A stretch of 10,943 nt of DNA from Spirochaetota bacterium. Lineage in GTDB: Bacteria; Spirochaetota; Spirochaetia; Sphaerochaetales; Sphaerochaetaceae. The position numbers were made by a program, and so were the translations under genes. The stretch spans positions 1 through 10,943 of the forward strand of contig JAEXDQ010000035.1 in NCBI GenBank assembly GCA_023401595.1, given 5' to 3'. Each line of letters starts with the position of its first letter. Within the stretch, counting starts at the first letter, position 1. Below the pieces are notes generated by a model, which was not told the origin of the DNA, ran no database searches, and was given only the letters and a program-made list of their open reading frames with translations. Shown in pieces: positions 1 to 5,901 of the stretch.

Positions 1-345
1 ATGGTCCTCTCTTTGTTGTTGTTTGGTAACTTGACAATAGTAGAGTTCCATTCCCTTTTTTCTATACCTTTTCTTTCTTATTGACTTTTTCTCTTCTCTT
101 CATCCCCCAGATTTCTGCATAGAGCCAAAAAAAGAGCGCCATAAGCGGACTGAATGCAGGAATTTCTGAATTGAATGTTCTTATTATGCTCGAATCTCCC
201 CAATAATATCCCGAAAATCCGAATTAACAATACTGAAAAGCATATGAACTCATCGTTACCGCAAAATAATGATTCCCTTGCGGTATGAAATATTCGTCCG
301 TTCAAAAGTTTTGTGCTTGTACAAATTTATTAGTCATTAACTTAT

Positions 346-358
346 ATTATTTAATAAT
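346..358. promoter_or_regulatory. Candidate operator: 13-bp perfect palindrome upstream of the transport promoter
   Basis: ATTATT-T-AATAAT is a perfect odd-centred palindrome that ends 13 bases before the -35 hexamer of the binding-protein promoter. A near copy, ATAATT-A-AATTAT, lies at 7152-7164 over the -10 box of the ROK repressor gene. The two differ only at the centre and at one symmetric pair. ROK repressors such as NagC and Mlc are known to bind AT-rich inverted repeats, so this could be the repressor's operator. The AT-rich context makes chance palindromes more likely, so confidence is limited. Confidence 0.4.
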
Positions 359-371
359 CAAAAAATATTAA

Positions 372-400
372 TTGACAGTTGAAAAATTCCATCTGATAAT
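372..400 (+). promoter_or_regulatory. Sigma-70-type promoter of the sugar transport cluster
   Basis: TTGACA (372-377), a 17-base spacer and GATAAT (395-400) match the housekeeping consensus at 11 of 12 positions with ideal spacing. Transcription would start near 407, leaving an untranslated leader of only about 23 bases that contains the AAGGAGG ribosome binding site (418-424). This promoter would drive the binding protein and, through the downstream hairpin, the permease genes. Confidence 0.75.
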
Positions 401-417
401 GCAGGTACACGAAAAAC

Positions 418-424
418 AAGGAGG
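418..424 (+). promoter_or_regulatory. Ribosome binding site of the binding-protein gene
   Basis: AAGGAGG is complementary to the 16S rRNA 3' end and lies five bases before the ATG at 430. It decides that start: the same frame upstream meets a TAA at 397-399 with no other start codon between. A second ATG at 425 is in another frame and too close to the site. Confidence 0.8.
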
Positions 425-429
425 ATGAT

Positions 430-1767
430 ATGTTTTTCACAGTCCTACTACTTTGTCTGACGGTTCTTGTGTCCCCGGTCTTTGCCGCGGGGCAGAAAGA
501 AGCTTCTGCGCCAGCGGTGAACATGACGGTTGGCGAAGATGGAATCGCCTGGAGACAGTTCGCCGGTACAACCCTGCGGCTCGGGATGAACAAACATGCA
601 TATACCGAGACTATCAGGAAAGTGTTGCCTGAATTTGAGGAAAAGACCGGGATCAAGGTCGTCGTGGAAGACTATGCGCAGGACGAATTCATGTCCAAGC
701 GGTTGGTCGACCTCTCTTCCGGAGCCGGCACCTACGACCTGGTCATGATGGACAGCGTATGTACGCAGGCCGCCCAGGCCGGCTGGATCGAGAATCTTGA
801 GCCATGGTTCCAGCGACGTGATCTGGTCGATCTGGAAAGCTACGACCTCGACGACCTCGCCCCCTCCTGGAAACTCGCCTTCACCTATCAGGACGATCTG
901 TATGCGATTCCTGTTTCCGGTGAAAAGCAGATGCTGTTCTACCGGACCGACCTGTTCAAGGAGCATGGAATCAAAGTCCCCGAGACGTTCGATGAAGTAT
1001 ACGCGGCCGCTGAGTATTTCAAGAAGATAATGCCGGCCGGTATCCTGGTCAGAGGGCAGAAGATCCACACCGTTTCCAACTGTACCGGCGTGATCTGGTC
1101 CTACGGCGGCAAGATCGCCGATTCGCTGGACTACAACTACGCGGTCTTCAATACCCCGGAAGCGGTCGCCGGCGCCGACATGTATACCTCGTTGGCCCGT
1201 AACTTCGGCCCCGCCGGTATCGAGAACTATACCTGGTACGAATGCGTCTCCGATTTCCAGCAGGGCAAGGCCCCGATGTTCCTCGACATGAGCGTGTTCA
1301 TGAGCCAGCTGGAAGACCCTGAAGCCTCCACCGTTTCCGGCAAGATCGGCTATGCGCCGATGCCGGCTGGACCCGCTGGTTCCAGACCGACCGGTGGCGC
1401 CTGGGCCATGTCCATGAGCGCTTCTTCCAAGAACAAGGACGCCGCTTGGCTGCTGCTGTCCTGGCTGACCTGCCCTGAGACCAGCAGGAAGCTCGCCGCG
1501 ATCAGCGGTGTGGCGTCCCGCGTCTCCGCGCTGTCCAGCGATGAGATCAAAAACACGTTCCCCGAAGATTGGCTGACCGCTTTGCAGGCGGGCCTCGCGG
1601 CGGAAGTCGAGGAGACCACGTTCCCGACCATTTCCCGTAATGAGGAATATCTGGATACGATCGGTACCGCGTTCAACTCTCTGATTCAGAAAGAACAGGA
1701 TGTGCAGAAGGTCCTCGACGACGCCGTCGTCAAGGTTACCCGGTTGTTCGAACTCGAAAAGAAGTGA
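430..1767 (+). CDS. Carbohydrate ABC transporter, periplasmic substrate-binding protein (family 1)
   Basis: This 445-residue secreted protein should capture a sugar or polyol in the periplasm and deliver it to the two permeases encoded next. Residues 1-19 form a hydrophobic signal peptide with a plausible signal peptidase I site after Val-Phe-Ala; there is no lipobox cysteine. The mature protein starts Ala-Gly-Gln-Lys-Glu, typical of spirochaetal binding proteins. The n-region has no Lys or Arg, which is unusual. Family features include the first-lobe segment YDLVMMDS (102-109) followed by WIENLEPW (119-126), the hinge segment LYAIPVSGEKQMLFYRTDLF (157-176) and a GGAWAMSMS stretch (near 322-330) followed by the usual DAAWLLLSWL. 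Length is normal for the MalE/UgpB group. The substrate cannot be read from sequence; neighbouring permeases look somewhat like polyol transporters. Confidence 0.93.
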   Translation: MFFTVLLLCLTVLVSPVFAAGQKEASAPAVNMTVGEDGIAWRQFAGTTLRLGMNKHAYTETIRKVLPEFEEKTGIKVVVEDYAQDEFMSKRLVDLSSGAGTYDLVMMDSVCTQAAQAGWIENLEPWFQRRDLVDLESYDLDDLAPSWKLAFTYQDDLYAIPVSGEKQMLFYRTDLFKEHGIKVPETFDEVYAAAEYFKKIMPAGILVRGQKIHTVSNCTGVIWSYGGKIADSLDYNYAVFNTPEAVAGADMYTSLARNFGPAGIENYTWYECVSDFQQGKAPMFLDMSVFMSQLEDPEASTVSGKIGYAPMPAGPAGSRPTGGAWAMSMSASSKNKDAAWLLLSWLTCPETSRKLAAISGVASRVSALSSDEIKNTFPEDWLTALQAGLAAEVEETTFPTISRNEEYLDTIGTAFNSLIQKEQDVQKVLDDAVVKVTRLFELEKK

Positions 1768-1783
1768 TGCATTGAAAATCACG

Positions 1784-1845
1784 GGAGGGCGGCGGTCTGT
1801 GTGACCGGCTTCGGCTGTACTGTACTGACCGCGCCGCCGCCTTCC
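1784..1845 (+). promoter_or_regulatory. Intercistronic stem-loop between binding protein and permease genes
   Basis: GGAGGGCGGCGG (1784-1795) pairs with CCGCCGCCTTCC (1834-1845) over 12 bp with one G-U pair, enclosing a 38-base loop that contains a smaller CCG-GCTT-CGG hairpin. No proper T-tract follows. Such structures between a binding-protein gene and its permeases are known to cap the 3' end of the first message or partly terminate transcription, so that binding protein is made in excess of the membrane parts. That role is inferred here. Confidence 0.6.
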
Positions 1846-1908
1846 TTGATGTTTCCATTCGCGGAACGCCGCATCCGATATGTATGATGAAGACAAGAGG
1901 AGAATGCT

Positions 1909-2808
1909 ATGCCGCCTCTCAAGAACAAAGGATTGAGGGAACGTGAAATCGCCAGGTTTCGGTGGGCCATGCTCGGACCCGGACTGCTGGTGCTGTTCAT
2001 CATCAATCTCATCCCGATTCTCGATACCGTATATACGAGCCTGTTCGACTATTATCTTCCGATGCCGCAGGACAAGGTCTTCGTGGGGCTGACCAACTAT
2101 ATTAATTTGTTCAAGGAGCCGAGGTTCCTGCAGTCCTGTCTGCGGACGTTCCTGTTCATGCTCATGGTCGTCTCTACCGAAACCCTGCTCGGTTTCGCCA
2201 TAGCGTTGGCCCTGACGTCGGATGCGTTCGGCACCAAGGCGCTGCGCGGGGTGCTGCTCCTGCCGATCATGCTGACGCCGATCGCCACCGCGTTCATGTG
2301 GCGCATCATGTACAGTCCCACGCTTGGAATCCTCAACTATTTCCTGGAACTGCTGAATATTCCGCCGCAGAAATGGATCTACGGCGCCAACCAGGCCCTT
2401 CCTTCGGTGGCCGTGGTGGTGGCATGGTGCAAGACCCCATTCATGGTGATGGTGTTCTATACCGGGCTGTTGTCGGTCAGCGACGATATCCTGGAGGCGG
2501 CGAGGATCGACGGCGCGAACGGCTGGAACATCCTCTGGAGGATCAAGCTCCCGTTGATCAGGCCTGTGTTCTTCGTCGCGATCCTGTTCCAGACCATCGA
2601 TACGGCGAAGGAATTCGATTTCACCCAGATACTGACTCGCGGAGGTCCTGGCTCGGAGACCGAATCGCTCTCCATCTTTACGTACCTGAATAGCTTCGGG
2701 TTCCTGAAAATGGGCTACGGTTCGGCGTCGGCGATCGTGCTGAGCGCATTCATCTTCATACTGGCTGTTTTCATTATCAAGGCGGGAGGGATAGATTTTG
2801 ACAAATAA
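1909..2808 (+). CDS. Carbohydrate ABC transporter permease, MalF/UgpA type
   Basis: This 299-residue inner-membrane protein forms half of the translocation pore of the sugar importer. A basic N-terminus (residues 4-18) precedes a first membrane helix at about 20-37; further hydrophobic segments lie near 76-102, 114-130, 163-188, 220-232 and 270-291. The binding-protein-dependent permease signature (EAA loop), which docks the ATPase, is clear: E196-A-A-R-I-D-G-A-N-G-W, continuing to LPL at 214-216. The TRGGPG motif (243-248) is also typical of the MalF side. AGAGGAGA lies just before the ATG. The 141-base gap from the binding-protein gene holds the stem-loop at 1784-1845, and the 3' end overlaps the next permease gene by 11 bases, so the two permeases are probably translationally coupled. 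Confidence 0.93.
   Translation: MPPLKNKGLREREIARFRWAMLGPGLLVLFIINLIPILDTVYTSLFDYYLPMPQDKVFVGLTNYINLFKEPRFLQSCLRTFLFMLMVVSTETLLGFAIALALTSDAFGTKALRGVLLLPIMLTPIATAFMWRIMYSPTLGILNYFLELLNIPPQKWIYGANQALPSVAVVVAWCKTPFMVMVFYTGLLSVSDDILEAARIDGANGWNILWRIKLPLIRPVFFVAILFQTIDTAKEFDFTQILTRGGPGSETESLSIFTYLNSFGFLKMGYGSASAIVLSAFIFILAVFIIKAGGIDFDK
2784..2800 (+). promoter_or_regulatory. Ribosome binding site and TTG start of the second permease gene
   Basis: GGGAGGG (2784-2790) is followed after seven bases by TTG (2798-2800), inside the last codons of the upstream permease gene. The first ATG in frame is at 2831 and has only a weak AGG far upstream. The TTG start is therefore favoured and gives an 11-base gene overlap. 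Confidence 0.65.
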
Positions 2809-3664
2809 TCCGAAACAGGTCCATCTTTCCATGGCCCAGAGAAAAAAGACGATGAAGCTCGTCGCTACGATCCTGTTGTGGCTGTTCGCGGTCATCTACA
2901 TGTTCCCGTTGATCTGGACGGTCATGTTCTCGTTCAAGACCAAGGTCGATGCGCTGTCGTATCCGCCGAAGATCTTTTCCGCGTTCACATTCAAGAACTA
3001 CGTGGAGGTGTGGTCGAATAGCGAGTTCCTTCAGTATACGGCGAATTCGCTGATCATAGCCCTGTCGGCGACAGGCGTCGGTATGTTGCTGGGAATTCCC
3101 GCGGCCTATATCCTGTCGCGCAGCTATTATAAGCCGAAAGGCTCGAAATACCTGCTGTTCGGGGTGTTATCGACCCGTATCGTGCCACAGATCACGTTCA
3201 TGATTCCATTTTTCATCGTATTTCGCAAATTGCACATGATCGACACCCATATCTCGATCATCATCATGCATCTGACGATCATATTGGGATTCGGAATCTG
3301 GATGATGAGGTCTTATTTCATGGATATCCCGTTCGACCTGGAACAGTCTGCGCTGATCGACGGGTGTACCTATTTCCAGGCGTTCTACAAGATCATCATT
3401 CCGTTGGCGGGGCCGGGAATCGCAACCACCGCGATTTTCTCCTTCAACTATAGCTGGAACGAGTTCCTCTATGCGTTGATTCTCACGGGGACGAAGACGA
3501 AGACGTTGCCGTTGGGCGTATACAACTGGGTGAGCTATGAATCCATCGACTGGGGCGGTCTGACCGCCACGGCCGTCCTGGCCCTGATCCCTATCGTGAT
3601 CTTCTACTGTTTTGTCCAGAAGGGGTTGGTCCGGGGTATGACGATGGGTGCGGTGAAGGGGTGA
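2798..3664 (+). CDS. Carbohydrate ABC transporter permease, MalG/UgpE type
   Basis: This 288-residue inner-membrane protein is the second half of the sugar importer pore. The first membrane helix is at about 20-40 and ends in the MFPLIW / SFKT segment (35-48) that marks this family. The N(S)L segment, then PAAYILSR (101-108) and further helices follow. The EAA loop reads E182-Q-S-A-L-I-D-G-C and continues to IPLAGPG (201-207). Downstream, a YSWNEFLYALILT segment and the C-terminal GLVRGMTMGAVKG ending are typical; the last is close to the 'GLTAGAVKG' end of sugar permeases. The WGGLTATAVLALIP region recalls sorbitol/mannitol permeases, but this is weak evidence for the substrate. The start is TTG, supported by GGGAGGG; an ATG 33 bases downstream is the alternative. 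No ATPase gene follows. Confidence 0.93.
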   Translation: MTNNPKQVHLSMAQRKKTMKLVATILLWLFAVIYMFPLIWTVMFSFKTKVDALSYPPKIFSAFTFKNYVEVWSNSEFLQYTANSLIIALSATGVGMLLGIPAAYILSRSYYKPKGSKYLLFGVLSTRIVPQITFMIPFFIVFRKLHMIDTHISIIIMHLTIILGFGIWMMRSYFMDIPFDLEQSALIDGCTYFQAFYKIIIPLAGPGIATTAIFSFNYSWNEFLYALILTGTKTKTLPLGVYNWVSYESIDWGGLTATAVLALIPIVIFYCFVQKGLVRGMTMGAVKG

Positions 3665-3752
3665 GTTCCGGATGACATGCACGTTCAGATATGTCTGATA
3701 TGTATGTCTGCTACGACACATATCGCTGGAGACAGCGGAAAAGGAGAGCATC
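3665..3752 (+). promoter_or_regulatory. Intercistronic spacer with direct repeat and weak stem-loop
   Basis: This 88-base gap carries the direct repeat TATGTCTG at 3690-3697 and 3703-3710, offset by 13 bases, and a 7-bp inverted repeat GATATGT (3697-3703) / ACATATC (3718-3724). No good promoter is visible. It may tune expression of the catabolic genes relative to the permeases, or be plain spacer. AAGGAGA at 3741-3747 is the ribosome binding site for the next gene. Confidence 0.3.
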
Positions 3753-4592
3753 ATGAAAAACGAACTTGGCTTGCTGATTAAGCTGGACCGGCAGGAGAAT
3801 ATCGAGAACCTGCTCCGAAGAGTGGTTGACCTTGGTTTCAAGTCCTGTCAGATATCGACCTATGTACCGTCTTTGTATACGCGGGAGACCGCCGACCTCA
3901 TCAACACCTATTGCGGCGAATATGGATTGTCCGTGTCGTTGTGGTGGGCCGGGTGGCCGGGGACGCATCACTGGAATTTCGTAGGCGGTCCCGCCTCCGT
4001 CGGGATTGTTCCTGTCGCGTATCGCAAGGAACGTTGTGAGATCATGAAGCAGGCGTCCGATTTCTGCAAGCTGATCGGCGTCGATCGAATCGCCACCCAT
4101 GCCGGTTTCATTCCTGAGGATCTGCACGATCCCTTGTACGTTTCGCTGGTGGAGGATCTGAAGGATGTCGCCGCCTATTGCAAGAAAAACAGGCAGCTGT
4201 TCTGCTTTGAGACGGGGCAGGAGACCCCTGTGACTCTGCTCCGGACCATCCAGGACATTGGGTACGACAATGTGGGGATCAACCTCGACCCCGCCAACCT
4301 GGTCATGTACGGCAAGGGGAACGCGGTTGATTCGCTGAAGGTTCTGGGCAGATACCTCTTCGGCGTCCATATCAAGGACGGGCGTTATCCGACCGACGGC
4401 AAGGAGCTGGGTATCGAGGTTCCCGTCGGACAGGGGGATGTCGAAATGCCCAGGCTGTTGGCCGTCATCGAGTCGCTTGGGTATGACGGACCTCTCACTA
4501 TTGAGATTGAACTTGACCGGCGAATGGGAGAGAACACTCCTGAACAGGCCATCAAGGAGACCGTGGCGTACTTGAAGCAATTTATCGACTAA
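3753..4592 (+). CDS. Sugar phosphate isomerase/epimerase-like TIM-barrel protein
   Basis: This 279-residue cytosolic protein belongs to the xylose-isomerase-like TIM-barrel superfamily, which includes IolE, hydroxypyruvate isomerase and ketose 3-epimerases. It probably isomerises or epimerises the imported sugar or a derivative, using a divalent metal. Candidate metal ligands sit where the fold expects them: E153 (CFETGQE), D179 (INLDPANL), H206 (GVHIKDG) and E251 (TIEIEL). H116 (THAGF) is also conserved in the family. A Trp-rich loop, W64, W65, W68 and W74, continues into NFVGGP and a VPVAYRKER segment; I recall this combination from a subfamily of uncharacterised sugar epimerases. Length is normal. 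The start ATG has AAGGAGA six bases upstream. It lies between the permease and oxidoreductase genes. The exact reaction cannot be assigned. Confidence 0.85.
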   Translation: MKNELGLLIKLDRQENIENLLRRVVDLGFKSCQISTYVPSLYTRETADLINTYCGEYGLSVSLWWAGWPGTHHWNFVGGPASVGIVPVAYRKERCEIMKQASDFCKLIGVDRIATHAGFIPEDLHDPLYVSLVEDLKDVAAYCKKNRQLFCFETGQETPVTLLRTIQDIGYDNVGINLDPANLVMYGKGNAVDSLKVLGRYLFGVHIKDGRYPTDGKELGIEVPVGQGDVEMPRLLAVIESLGYDGPLTIEIELDRRMGENTPEQAIKETVAYLKQFID

Positions 4593-4605
4593 GGATGATT
4601 TTTCC

Positions 4606-5595
4606 ATGAATATACTCTCTTGCTATGTGATCGGGGCGGGCTATATGGGCGTGACCCACTTGGGTTGTCATCTCAGGAACCCGGAGGTGAGCGTCCAGGG
4701 AATCATCGAGACCGATGAACCCAAGGGCCGCGCCCTCGCGGAGAAACATTCGTTGAAATGGTTTCCCGATATCGCCTCCGCCTTTGCTTGGCGTCCAGCC
4801 TCTTTCTGCGATGTCTGCCTGCCCAGCTCCCTGCACAAGGCGGCCGTCATACAATCGATGTCGCTGGGAGCGCATGTCGTCTGCGAAAAGCCTTTCGCCG
4901 TGAGCCTTGAGGATGTCGACGCCATGCTGGCCGCTTCCCGGACGTATGGGAAACGGCTGATGGTGGCCCATGTCTGCCGGTTCATGCCGCAGTATGCGCA
5001 GACCAAGGCGCTGTTGAACCAAGGCCGGCTCGGCGTTCCTGTTTCCCTCGTGTGTACACGGGAGAGCGAAACTCCGGCTTGGAGCTGGAACAACTGGCTG
5101 TATGACAAGAAGAGCAGCGGCGGGACGTTGCTCGATCTCTCGGTCCATGATCTGGATATCGCGAACTGGTTCCTCGGCGAACCCGAATACTATCGGGCGA
5201 ACCTTGTGGAGACTTCCGGCAAACCCGGCGTGAGTTTCGTGATGTCTACGCTTGGATATCCGGGAGGGGCGCAGGCGAACGTTGTCGCGAACCATCTGCT
5301 GCCGGACGGTCATCCGTTCGTCTCCGCTTTCCGGTTGACCTGTACCAAAGCCGTCGTGGAGTTCAATACCGAGGTCTCCCCCAGGCTCTTGACCATCTTT
5401 TCGGATGCGGGAAGGGATGACATTGCTTTGGAAGGGTTGGATGGCTTTGAGAACGCCTACGAGACGGAACTGAGGAGCTTCGTCAGATGTCTGCGGGAAG
5501 GGGATGAGTTCGTCATAACCAACGATCAGGCCCGACTTGCGGTCAGGACCGTACATGAGCTGTATGCGAACATGTACGAGACCCATGCCGGATAA
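4606..5595 (+). CDS. Gfo/Idh/MocA-family NAD(P)-dependent oxidoreductase
   Basis: This 329-residue cytosolic enzyme should oxidise or reduce a hydroxyl of a sugar, inositol or glycoside. The N-terminal Rossmann fold opens with VIGAGYMG (8-15), the dinucleotide-binding loop; the acidic E35 after the second strand hints at NAD. The family's CEKPFA motif is at 93-98, with K95 the expected catalytic/cofactor lysine. The C-terminal domain begins around 120 and contains GGTLLDLSVHDLD (172-184), giving D177 and H181 as likely catalytic residues. Length is normal. It starts 13 bases after the epimerase gene with TAAGGA upstream, so both are almost certainly cotranscribed. An oxidoreductase paired with a TIM-barrel epimerase suggests a route through a keto-sugar intermediate, as in inositol and 3-keto-glycoside catabolism; that is inference. 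Confidence 0.9.
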   Translation: MNILSCYVIGAGYMGVTHLGCHLRNPEVSVQGIIETDEPKGRALAEKHSLKWFPDIASAFAWRPASFCDVCLPSSLHKAAVIQSMSLGAHVVCEKPFAVSLEDVDAMLAASRTYGKRLMVAHVCRFMPQYAQTKALLNQGRLGVPVSLVCTRESETPAWSWNNWLYDKKSSGGTLLDLSVHDLDIANWFLGEPEYYRANLVETSGKPGVSFVMSTLGYPGGAQANVVANHLLPDGHPFVSAFRLTCTKAVVEFNTEVSPRLLTIFSDAGRDDIALEGLDGFENAYETELRSFVRCLREGDEFVITNDQARLAVRTVHELYANMYETHAG

Positions 5596-5608
5596 TCTGT
5601 ACGATGCA

Positions 5609-5636
5609 GGGTGATTCCTATGGCAAGGAATCACCC
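5609..5636 (+). terminator. Stem-loop at the end of the sugar cluster
   Basis: GGGTGATTCC (5609-5618) and GGAATCACCC (5627-5636) form a perfect 10-bp stem with an 8-base loop, 14 bases after the oxidoreductase stop codon. Its position fits a terminator or a 3'-end stabiliser. It lacks the run of T residues expected of an intrinsic terminator, so termination may be inefficient or rely on Rho. Confidence 0.6.
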
Positions 5637-5759
5637 GATATAGCCTAATACAGCCCGTCTTTTCAGGCCGTCCGTAGGATTCTCCGGGGTGCCTCCCGTA
5701 GGTCGTTCATGGGGTGTCAGGATGAACCTCTGCCCACCGCTCCCTGAGCGACCGCCGAT

Positions 5760-5891
5760 TGAGCCTAGAGTGAGCCTAGAGTGAGCCTAGAGTGAGCCTA
5801 GAGTGAGCCTAGAGTGAGCCTAGAGTGAGCCTAGAGTGAGCCTAGAGTGAGCCTAGAGTGACCCTAGAGTGAGCCTAGAGTGACCCTAAAT
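5760..5891. repeat. 11-bp tandem repeat array (about 12 copies)
   Basis: The unit TGAGCCTAGAG occurs nine times without error from 5760 to 5858. It is followed by one variant TGACCCTAGAG (5859-5869), one standard copy (5870-5880) and a decayed last copy starting TGACCCTAAA at 5881. Every frame of the unit meets stop codons, so it is not coding. Each unit carries CTAG, a tetranucleotide rare in many bacterial genomes. The period is close to one DNA helical turn, so any protein recognising the unit would bind along one face. It lies only ten bases beyond the repressor's stop codon. Simple replication slippage could also explain it. Confidence 0.95.
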
Positions 5892-5901
5892 CCGCTCTTT
5901 C

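Larger units (their letters stand above)
1..429. other. AT-rich upstream region without a supported gene
   Basis: No convincing coding sequence is present. The only open frames are on the minus strand, lack a Shine-Dalgarno site and resemble no family I know. The first 120 bases are pyrimidine-rich on the plus strand. A TTGACA at 31-36 has no -10 box at a workable distance. The useful content is at the 3' end: a 13-bp palindrome (346-358), a consensus-like promoter (372-400) and a strong ribosome binding site (418-424) for the binding-protein gene. The sharp fall in GC compared with the genes fits a true intergenic region. Confidence 0.6.
5596..5901. other. Non-coding region between convergent genes
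   Basis: These 306 bases separate the plus-strand oxidoreductase gene from the minus-strand repressor gene. They hold the stem-loop at 5609-5636, a stretch (about 5640-5759) with no recognisable content apart from two copies of CCGTAGG and a small GCTC-CCT-GAGC hairpin, and the 11-bp repeat array at 5760-5891. No U-rich terminator for the repressor gene is visible on the minus strand. Confidence 0.6.

Noticed and set aside
31..65. Possible promoter at TTGACA (31-36)
   Set aside because: The nearest TATA-like element (TCTATA at 60-65) is 23 bases away, too far for a sigma-70 promoter.
78..305. 75-codon minus-strand frame in the upstream region
   Set aside because: It starts with TTG, has no ribosome binding site and resembles no family; the region is AT-rich intergenic DNA.
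448..2895. An 815-codon open frame on the minus strand across the binding-protein and first permease genes
   Set aside because: It is antisense to two clearly recognisable genes, its translation is rich in Arg, Gln and His with no family resemblance, and it arises because the true genes avoid TTA, CTA and TCA codons, which removes stops from the opposite strand.
4582..5634. Long minus-strand open frame opposite the oxidoreductase gene
   Set aside because: The same codon-bias effect; the plus strand has the full Gfo/Idh/MocA motif set and a good ribosome binding site. Similar frames at 3711-4607, 3167-3841 and 7161-8543 were rejected for the same reason.
5760..5891. CRISPR array or iteron origin
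   Set aside because: The 11-bp units are directly adjacent with no unique spacers, so it is not CRISPR. There is no replication initiator gene or DnaA box nearby to support an origin.
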